Notes under the pieces: generated by a model
The model's input: only the letters and a program-made list of their open reading frames with translations
Databases searched by the model: none
What the model was told of the DNA's origin: nothing
Made by a program: the position numbers and the translations under genes
Assembly: GCF_004337985.1 (NCBI RefSeq)
Contig: NW_021940928.1
Location: forward strand, 124,001-188,000
Length of the DNA: 64,000 bases
DNA from: Pyricularia pennisetigena
Taxonomy: Eukaryota; Ascomycota; Sordariomycetes; Magnaporthales; Pyriculariaceae
Direction: 5' to 3'
Part shown: piece by piece, positions 55,609 to 64,000 of the stretch
How the letters are laid out: every line of letters begins with the position of its first letter
How positions within the stretch are numbered: position 1 is the first letter of the stretch

Positions 55609-56581
55609 TCAACCAACAAAGCAGGAAACGAGGCAGGCGATCACTTCAGGCTCGCCGCTCATTGCCACAAGTCCAGCTCAAACCCATTACATCCACCAAG
55701 GTGATGCAACACTTTTCCAGGCATGTCAGTATTATCGGGCACGAATTGTAACCAATTGCCCTATTTTGCCGTTTTGGAGGATTTTGAGGCGATTTTCTCA
55801 GTGGTGTCACATCGCATCCGCGTGCCTACGCGATTCGCTTACAGAGCCTTGAAAAGCCCTTAATTGGTGGCTATTGCAAATGGAGTTTTTGGTTTTCCGG
55901 AGGAGGCCGAGTTTGGACGCTGTCATCCCATCCCCATGCGCTGGTTGGGTCGCAAATGCAGTGTAACACAAAACACACAAACGTCCTGTCCTGCCCTATC
56001 CTTTAAGTTATTCTCTCTTTGCGCTTAATGTACTGCTGCGACAAAAGGCGGAACCGGCAATCTGCCGCCTCGGGCCCACAAATTGGATTGCACGCCGCTT
56101 GCTCCTAGACCCCACGGGAAATCCTCCTGTAAAGGCCCACAGTGCTGTACAAAACACCGGAAGGGGTAAAAAAAGCAGTAGCAAAGGGGCTTAAATTGAT
56201 TTCGCTGCTGGGTAAATTTGTTTGTAGTAAGTGCCATCTCAAACCCGTATTTTGTGTATTGGCGGCAAGTGAGGAACCTTGTCCACCCTACATAGGGTTT
56301 TTTGATTCGAAAAAAACAGAGGTAACCCACCACATGTTTAGGCCTTCAGCCCGCCTATGTTACCTGTCGAGTGATTCAAACAACGCTTAGGCTATTCATT
56401 GCTTCTGCATGCAATGTCAGAAATTGGTGCACCCATTCTCATGCTTCCAGGTTACTTTACTGCCTGCTGCATCCTCACCTGTCATCCCTCCTGTTTCATC
56501 CAACTACATCGAAGTCTTGCAACGACACACAACGACCAAAAAATCTCAGGCCGCTGTTCCAAACTCCATTTTTAACCCAAC
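55609..56581. other. intergenic, nothing recognised
   Basis: About 1 kb. The last 100 nt, CT/CA-rich with a CAACATG start context, are the upstream region of the next gene. Confidence 0.4.
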
Positions 56582-57217
56582 ATGTCCATCCTCAACCTCA
56601 TCACCAACTGCTTCGGCAGCACAAACCCCAACGCTATTCCAACCGCCACTAGCGTGAAAGCAAACACGCCGTACAGCGTCCGTTGTGCGCAACAAATCTC
56701 AGACGAGGTCGTCGAGCTTCTCCTCAACGCCGAAAAAGACGGCCCAGCCCTCCGGCGCCAGATCAAAGACGCTGTCGGCGAGGACGGATGGACGGAGAGC
56801 ATCGCCCGCGCCATTGTCGGCGGCCTCGAGGTGGTGATTAGAGACGGCCGGGACAGGATCAGGCCCGTCCTGGGCGAGTTTATCGACAAGGCCGAGGGGG
56901 CTGCGAATGCTGTTTTTGCCTTTCCACAGGAGCACCCATACCTCACGGCGGGCTTCGCCACCATCGTCGCTGTCGGTGTGCTGGTGCTCGTGGCGCCGTG
57001 GGTTGTAGAGGCTCTTGGATTTGTTGAGGCCGGACCTGTTGGTGGTGAGGATTGCCTAGAGAAGTTGAACCTTGATTTCCTTTCTGAATATACATTAGCT
57101 GACGAATGAGTAGGTTCATTTGCGGCGTGGTGGGAATCGACCTATGCCGGGTTCATTCCCAAAGGCTCGCTGTTTAGCTTCTTTCAGAGGCTCGGAATGA
57201 TATGGGGACGGTCTTGA
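56582..57217 (+). CDS. IFI6/IFI27-like small membrane protein
   Basis: Exons 56582-57044 and 57114-57217 join in phase across a 69-nt intron (GTGAGG donor, GCTGAC branch, GAGTAG acceptor), giving 188 residues. Without the intron the frame would end in an unrelated tail. Spliced, it ends GSFAAWWESTYAGFIPKGS then FSFFQRLGM, the conserved C-terminus of fungal members of the Ifi-6-16 (ISG12) family. One or two membrane segments lie at about 125-150 (FATIVAVGVLVLVAPWVVEAL). The N-terminal 110 residues are helical and charged. Animal relatives sit in mitochondrial or ER membranes and affect cell death; the fungal role is not established. It looks intact. Confidence 0.78.
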
Positions 57218-57331
57218 AGATAGGAGCATTTCAACTTTTCATGCCACTTCTAAGTTAGTCCTCATAAAGCTTCTCCACGCCGTTTCTATACAGATGTCCT
57301 TCAGTCGACTGCAATAGCTGCGAAACTCGAG

Positions 57332-57848
57332 TCAAATTCCCAATAGAAATTGCGCTCGCAAATGATATGCTATCTTCTTTATTTCGTTATCAGTCCGACG
57401 CAACGCTAATGCCTTGACAACCCCGATAGCTAAGTCCTCTTCGGTTACAGGGCCGGATTCGATGTCACTGCACAGAATAGTAGGGTGGGGAATTGTAGGT
57501 GTAACGTCCATTTGTGCGATGCACAATAACCTATCGCTTATAATGCTATTTCGGCTGCGTTGATTTGATACGAAGTGAAACCCTGTTGTGACCATGTATC
57601 CGAGGCTATCAGTTGCATGTATGGGAGGTTTTATGCCTGTGAGGGCTGTTATATGCTCCCTCCGTCCAGGATCTGCGTTTTAAGGAGAGCAAATGGTCCA
57701 TAAGGGGTTGGACGCTCCATATAAATTCGCCGCATTCCACCAACAGCGGCCCGTTCGAAGTTAACTTCTTAACCTCCACTTTATCTCGTCCCGCATCACC
57801 ATGCGGCACCAGACCCCGTATTTTGCCGCCCCACAGATAGCGTGCCAC
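57332..57848 (-). pseudogene. broken hypothetical gene
   Basis: The upstream frame (from 57848, MARYLWGGKIRGLVPHGDAG, then VECGEFIWSVQPLMDHL) and the downstream frame (to 57332, reading HITALTGIKPPIHATDSLGY and later EEDLAIGVVKALALRRTD) look like one protein broken by a one- or two-base indel near 57660. No family recognised. The context is repeat-poor. Confidence 0.4.
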
Positions 57849-58389
57849 GGGGGGCCTCCCGCATCATGGTGGACGCCCGTCTGACTGCGATAAGTGACTC
57901 AGAATGGCTTTAAATGCAATCCGATTGGCTGACCTTGCAGTGGCGTAGATAACGTATTTGACTTGGGAATAGTAAGTGAATTGGTGGACATTCGTAACCC
58001 CACTTTGACAGCGCAACTATCCAGGGACCAACACGGCATTGCAAGGAGCAGACCAGCTGCTGGTTGGCCTGCGTTTATACGATGTGACCAACGTTCCTTG
58101 ACGCAGGGCCGTAACGCTTAATTATGGTGGAGCTAGAGGGGATAGCAAGGTTTGAGAGGACTACTATAGTACTCTGGTAGGGCTGCTTTGCGGTTTCACG
58201 GAAGCGGCCGTGTACGTGGGGCATTACCGTGGAATTCCAGCGCAATTTCCCAGAGCCGTGACCTCTAATACCTAAAGATAATATTTGGAAGGTTCGGAGA
58301 CGATGTGGTAAAAAACGGCCGAGTCGTCACGAATAGGATGGAATATAACTTAAACAGCCAATAATAAGCAGCGATATCATGTTCTGAGT
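57849..58389. other. intergenic, nothing recognised
   Basis: No open frame or repeat of note. Confidence 0.4.
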
Positions 58390-58720
58390 CACAAGAATTC
58401 GATGTGGATGGGAAAAGGAAAAGTAGCCGTTCACCGATAAAGACACAATTAAGTTTGACTTGAAATAGGGGCTTAAGGCTACAAGAGTGATCCCATGCGC
58501 CCTCCAAGGTGTCAATGCGTGCTCGCGAGACGAGACGTTGCAAATTCTCCGGGTGCGAGCAGGGGTTGGTAGTTGAGGAAGTGCGAAAGGTGGGGGCGGA
58601 AGGGATGTGGTGGGGGATGCGTCTTGCAGTGGGGACACTTTATCATCAACGCTGCATAAATTAGGAGGGGTTGTGGGTATTGTAGAGAGCAGGACCGGAA
58701 CCGACAAGTTGGTTGATTGG
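58390..58720 (-). pseudogene. displaced 5' end of Ulp1-type family
   Basis: Minus-strand match to the promoter and leader of gene II (36410-36720): CACCCGGAGAATT(T)GCAAC, GGAGGGCGCATGGGATCA, and the leader TTATCGGTGAACGGCTACTT. The match runs to the start site, where the family ATGTCGAATT appears as ACATCGAATT, so the start codon is lost. No protease sequence follows. Confidence 0.6.
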
Positions 58721-59433
58721 GACATATATCAATTAGAAAGAACTGGACTACAGAGGCGCCCCGGACCCCCATTGCCCGTTACGGTCCTGCAGGCTCTCCT
58801 CCGTCTATGCAGCTCCCCTGGGCAGTGATAACTACTGCAAACAGTGTCTAGAGCAGTTGTTTGGTCAGGTGCTAACGGATGAATCGCTTTGTTAGCCGCG
58901 ATGCTGTTCCCGGCCTATTTCTCTAGACAAAAGCCGGCTTGTCCTCCCGTCCCAGGTCTTTGAGTTCCTAACTAAAAAGATCAAAATTTACGCGCAGAAT
59001 TATGACAGGCTTCCGAACTACATTTTTAAGTGCACCAGATGTGATGTTCATGCCTGCGACGATGTCAATTCAAGAGATTTTAAAACTTTTGCGGAGCTTT
59101 ACTAACAAAACTAGCTCCTACCGGTTCCGTGTAAAAGTGGTGTTATTAGGCGCACTAAAAAAATTGTATTCACACTCGGTCGCTCGCCGTATCGCCCCCA
59201 TTCAATAAGCTGACTTTGTATAGTCGGTTCTTTATTGGTTTAAGAGGGTTTCAGCCTCTGAGAAATCCCGTTAAAGGATTCGCCATTATTTCTGCTTTGG
59301 ACACCGATTCAGTGGTGGAATTGGCGATCATATGATTATCGCGCCATCAAATCTCGCATTTTGGGAGCGACTGTGCACGCTGTATGGGGACAACTTCTTT
59401 GTTCCTCCTCGTCCCTACTTGCCCTGCCCCCTT
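58721..59433. other. intergenic, nothing recognised
   Basis: Short frames only. Confidence 0.4.
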
Positions 59434-59501
59434 TGCCTGCCCTTTACCTGCCCTGCTGCGTGGCCTTTGCCTGCCCTTTACCTGCCCTGCTGCGTGGCCT
59501 G
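59434..59501. repeat. 34-bp tandem repeat, two units
   Basis: Two direct copies of a CCTGCCCTTTACCTGCCC..TGCTGCGTGGCCT unit, with related CCTGCC pieces just upstream. Confidence 0.75.
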
Positions 59502-59601
59502 GGTTGTGGCTGCCAACCATGCGCGGTTGCTCAATTTTTGGTCGCTGTTCGCTGAAATCATAAGAACTTGGAGGCGTTGCTGTTCCACGACGTCGCATTG
59601 A

Positions 59602-59969
59602 CCGATCCACCTTCTAGACTTCAACCCCGACCCTGCATCCGTTCCGCCTGTCATACTCTTTAACCCTAACCAACTAGTCGATAGAATCGCAACAACGCGT
59701 CGCATAGACCAACTGACGACACCGTTCGAGCCGCCGTCACGGTTTCGTAGCGACAATTCCTCCCATAATCCCTCCCAACCACATTTTCGGTCGAACCGAC
59801 TGACCGTCCAGATTCCTCAATCGTTCTATCGAGATTCGTCCGTGCGCCTGCCCTGCCCGGCCAATCATGACTCGCCCATCAATCGGTTCGACTCGAACCG
59901 GTTGTGGCAGGGGGCGCCACACAACACAGCCGCAGAGCTAGTGGAGCGCATTGAACCTGCGGATTGACC
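59602..59969 (+). pseudogene. open frame without start, exon-like
   Basis: About 120 codons stay open from just after a TGA near 59600 to TGA at about 59967, with no ATG near its beginning. The translation is rich in Pro, Asn, Arg and Ser (FRSDNSSHNPSQPHFRS, then LWQGAPHNTAAELVERIEPAD) and looks like a gag-like or linker exon. No family recognised; a remnant of a longer gene is the best guess. Confidence 0.3.
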
Positions 59970-60539
59970 TTGGTTGATGGCCGAGAAATATAGAAAGGAT
60001 GGTCACTAACCTGGAACCAATCGGTATAATGAAGATTTTTACATGGTCAACTTTCAATGGAATACAGCACGAGACGAAGAAACTAGGGCCGGTAAGGCTG
60101 CTTAGACCATTCTTCCTCTCGGTGAAGATAGCAGCAGCGGAGATCTCAGTCACGATCCCATGATCTTAGATGTGTAAATGGCCATGTACAAGGGTTGGTC
60201 ATTGCAAAATCGAGGGGGACCACAGTGGGTGCTTGTACCAAGGATCCGCTGACTGAAAACGCCCAAGGCAGTATTGTTTTATTGGTTTGTCCTATCTGTT
60301 TTGTTGGTCTGTGTTTGGAGTTTCCAGTTTATTGAGTTTCTGCCACTTCTAGAAATTATATTGATCATCCGTTTGTAGCAAAAATCAAGTTTTCACTGCA
60401 TTGAGATCCCGTGTTTGGAGGTAGAAACTGTCTCGACCTTACTATACCTCTATCGTTGTGACCTCATTAGGCAGGAGCCCAAAGGCTATATCTTCGTCGT
60501 CCTCTTCGACGAGGCCTGTACTGCAAGCGGAGACTCGTT

Positions 60540-60718
60540 CTTTCTGTTGTTATCAATAAATTGCTACTTCAATATGCCCATCCATGTCCACTTGCAAGAC
60601 GCGTCGTCCTTGCAACTCCGCAATCGACGTGACGCGCAATATGCGCCGTAAAAGCCCCTTCATCGCTAATGTCCGCGCCAGGCGGCCGCCCAAGCAGACA
60701 AATACTTTGGTCACTTAG
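60540..60718 (+). pseudogene. displaced 5' end of Ulp1-type family, with start codon
   Basis: A near-identical copy of the leader and first codons of gene II, in plus orientation. ATG at 60584 is followed by STCKTRRPCNSAIDVTRNMR, which matches gene II (36486) at most positions. After KSPF the sequence diverges and stops at about 60718. It lies 140 bp from the 3' end of the convergent Ulp1-type gene at 60859-62245 and cannot encode a protease itself. Confidence 0.7.
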
Positions 60719-60858
60719 TTTATGCTAGGCAGGTTTTAATTGAATTGGGTAAGGAGGAAAGTTATGGAAGCAAGGATCGCACAAGTTGTGTGGAAACAGA
60801 TTTTGCCAAGGGTGAATTGTTGACCATGCAAACACGCTGCTATAGTACAAAGGTGGGC

Positions 60859-62245
60859 CTATCGAGAATCGGAAGGCACGTCCAACTTTTGTGAGTAAGT
60901 ATCGAGATTGAGATTATGGAGTCTAAAGTACAAATCCTCAAGATCGACAAAACGCGTCTGCATGTACTTTTCCGCCACCTGGGCTTTTAGACTTTTTACG
61001 ACAGGCGTTGCGGTGGGGAGGGCCTCGACAATGGATGCTCGAGCGACTTGGCGGGCTTGAAAATCCTGTAGCCCCTGAATATGTGTTCTAATCAGTTTGA
61101 TATCGGGCTTTGCAGGCAGCGAGCGGAGAGATTCGGGTAGCTCCTCCATCTTCGGTAGCGAAAACACATTTCCTGAAGCGATGGCCAACAGTAGCCGCCG
61201 CCACAGGTCATAAGCCAAAGAAGGTATTTCGTGGCCGGTCGCGTAAAAGGTCGCTGCAACCAGGACGGAGATCCCACAGTCAAAGTCAGACTGCTGCTGT
61301 GGGCATGGCTCCCACTTTATTTTCCAGCCGGAAGCAGTGGTTGAGGCGGAGGGCTCAAATGTTGGTGGATCGATGCCCAAAAGTCACTGGATGTTAAATC
61401 CAACGTACTTCATTATTGGCCTATCTGACTCAGTTGGCTTGTCCGATTTGTTTGACCGAAAGGAGTCCCAAATCCTAACCTCACGGCGCGAGGGCCAGAT
61501 CATGACTAAAACCCAATGGCTGTTAAAGCAAATGGCAACCATGGCGCCGTTGGTCTCGGCAAATTTGCGAATGTCTTTCGATAGCAAACGGCCAGATGAC
61601 CCGGGCTCTACGACTTCAAAGGTCGCCATGTCGCAGAGGAGGCCCAGGTTCTTTAGGAAGGATGTGATGATCCTACCAGTAAGCCATGCTTGCTTACCAG
61701 ATACGCCGGGCTGCAGTGGATAAAGTTCAGAATCTGAAAGGCCGCCCAGGATCTTGTCCTCGGGGCGCAAGTCATATACCACTACTCCAGTTGAACCTGG
61801 ACCCGGGGCCAGAGACGAATATGAAGCCGGTGCTGAAGTTGGAGTTACAGGTGGCTTCTTTGGAGGACGACTGTGCTTTATCGATGTTCTATCAGTTTGA
61901 GACTAGATTTGTTAGCGGATTGCACGGGAGGGAGATTTCACAGGAGTGCTCACTTTTTCTCCTGCGGCTTTTGTGGGTTCAGCCCGAGGCTGCTTGGATG
62001 GCGGGTTCGCCGCAGACGATCTGCGTTTGGAAGGCGTCACTCCAGTCTTCGATGTTTATCCCACAGTTCGCGGATACGTGATGTATCAGGCCCTACTGAA
62101 ACTCTTTAGATATTCCTTTACCCTATCCTTATCAAGGGTGCTCAACAACTTCGACGCATTTTCCCAGGTGGCAAGCTCCTCCAGGTATCCAACCCATTGT
62201 AGCCAACGCACATTGACTTTTAGTCTTTCTCGTTTCCTCTAAGTG
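60859..62245 (-). pseudogene. Ulp1-type cysteine protease (gene III), one in-frame stop
   Basis: Three exons are inferred. A first part reads VRWLQWVGYLEELATWENA (62220-62115, true start not found). The second (about 62048-61973) reads VTPSKRRSSAANPPSK, a nuclear signal, and ends at a GTGAGC donor with a GCTAAC branch. The third (61906-60859) is the main exon. The protease motifs are NSHWVLVMIW (His), REVRIWDSF (Asp) and PQQQSDFDCGISVLV (Gln and Cys). A TGA near 61388 interrupts the sequence between the Asp and the Cys; the coding pattern continues in the same frame on both sides. A 120-residue helical C-terminus follows. It is a different subfamily from genes I and II. The relic at 2250-2495 is its closest relative here. 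Confidence 0.68.
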
Positions 62246-62320
62246 CGAAACTATCTCATTTTATGCATATGACATGCGCGACGCCCTGGATGTTGATTTG
62301 GTTGCCCCTGACGTAGCGCA
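62246..62320. other. short gap between divergent frames
   Basis: Possible shared upstream region of gene III and the frame at 62321. No motif recognised. Confidence 0.3.
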
Positions 62321-62704
62321 CAGCAGGGAGCCTACCTCTCGACCGCAGTCGATGGAGAAGCGTTTGAAGGATTCTGCCCCAAACCGCCGTCTTTTATTCC
62401 GAAGTTAGTTATCTGCGAAACGATTGCCCGTTCTGAGCCGGAGACAGTCTTAGCAGCCATACAAGTATCTGCTCTGGGCAAACTCGGACTATTCGGCATC
62501 CAGGAGTGTACACCCAGACAGTTTGGCTATAAGATTGCTAAAGTAGACCAATGTCAGTTTCAAGCAAATTTGACTGATAAAGTCCAGATACGAGAGGATC
62601 CGATTCTGCAGTTCGCCAGGATGTTGACGATCCGAGCGGAGCCGGGTGTAAGGTCCATAATGGATACAAGATTTGAGATATTTTTGGAACCGAATGGAAG
62701 ATGA
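62321..62704 (+). pseudogene. exon-like open frame, no start
   Basis: 128 codons are open from a CGTAG acceptor-like site to TGA at 62702-62704. The translation (LVICETIARSEPETVLAAIQ, LGLFGIQECTPRQF, ILQFARMLTIRAEPG) has the look of a real globular protein, but no ATG or upstream exon is visible. It may be an internal exon of a lost gene. Family unknown. Confidence 0.35.
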
Positions 62705-62971
62705 CGGTTGTGATAGTCAATCTCCCAATGAGGGCCGTATTTGCCTACCTTGAGTACAACTAAGCAGTATATATAAAGCTACATATATCATTTGTCAACA
62801 CACGGAACTAGAATAACATTTCGATCGTTCTGGCTGCGCCACTCGGTGAATCAAAGTTTTCTGTTACGCATCGCGTACAAATGCACCCCGTGAACTAGGT
62901 ACCATTTGGTTTTACCCTCTTCTGTGCGACAAGCTTATCATTAACGAATCAGCATTCAGATTGACACTAAC
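62705..62971. other. intergenic, nothing recognised
   Basis: AT-rich, no open frame. Confidence 0.35.

Positions 62972-64000
<1,029 letters not shown>

Overview
The window looks like nuclear DNA of a filamentous ascomycete (Pezizomycotina). Coding genes carry 50-70 nt introns with GTRNGT donors and CTAAC/CTGAC branch sites. The transposons are a Tad1-type LINE, pogo/Fot-type DNA elements and remnants of Copia LTRs. The protein families are typical of fungal accessory regions: an OTT_1508-like deaminase, SRPK-like and APH-like kinases, an IFI6/IFI27-like membrane protein and Ulp1-type proteases. Gene density is low and about half of the window is relic or unrecognised DNA, as in a subtelomeric or other lineage-specific region. 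No rRNA, complete tRNA, CRISPR array or bacterial operon was seen. The species cannot be named from the sequence.

Layout. 1-5.4 kb: a broken Ulp1-type fragment and an intact intronless deaminase-like gene. 5.4-21.3 kb: a mobile-element block holding the 3' half of a LINE, three near-identical 207-bp small elements, a truncated pogo transposase, an SRPK-like kinase, a small hypothetical gene, a complete pogo element (14943-17028) and the 5' half of a LINE. 21.6-24.2 kb: a hypothetical gene inside a segment that returns in inverted orientation at 50.3-53.1 kb. 26.8-33.2 kb: host-like genes (a disordered protein, a zinc-ribbon microprotein, an APH-like kinase, a hypothetical protein). 33.4-42.6 kb: two long multi-exon Ulp1-type protease genes of one family. 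43.9-49.3 kb: hypothetical genes among degenerate repeats. 50.3-55.6 kb: the inverted duplicate, a LINE 3' fragment and a pogo fragment. 56.6-63.5 kb: the IFI6/IFI27-like gene, pseudogenes, two displaced 5' ends of the Ulp1-type family, a third Ulp1-type gene and a broken C-terminal fragment.

Two results stand out. First, the two LINE halves end at the same codon, at two inverted copies of the 207-bp element. Both carry the same 6-bp target duplication, and joined they continue in frame. This is what an inversion of about 13.5 kb (7504-21055) between the two small elements would leave. Second, the window holds at least six loci of Ulp1-type (C48) proteases or their 5' ends, intact and decayed. 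Open frames joined across conserved introns show that several apparently separate ORFs belong to two long paralogous genes of roughly 920 and 1280 codons. This suggests a locally expanding, little-described family.
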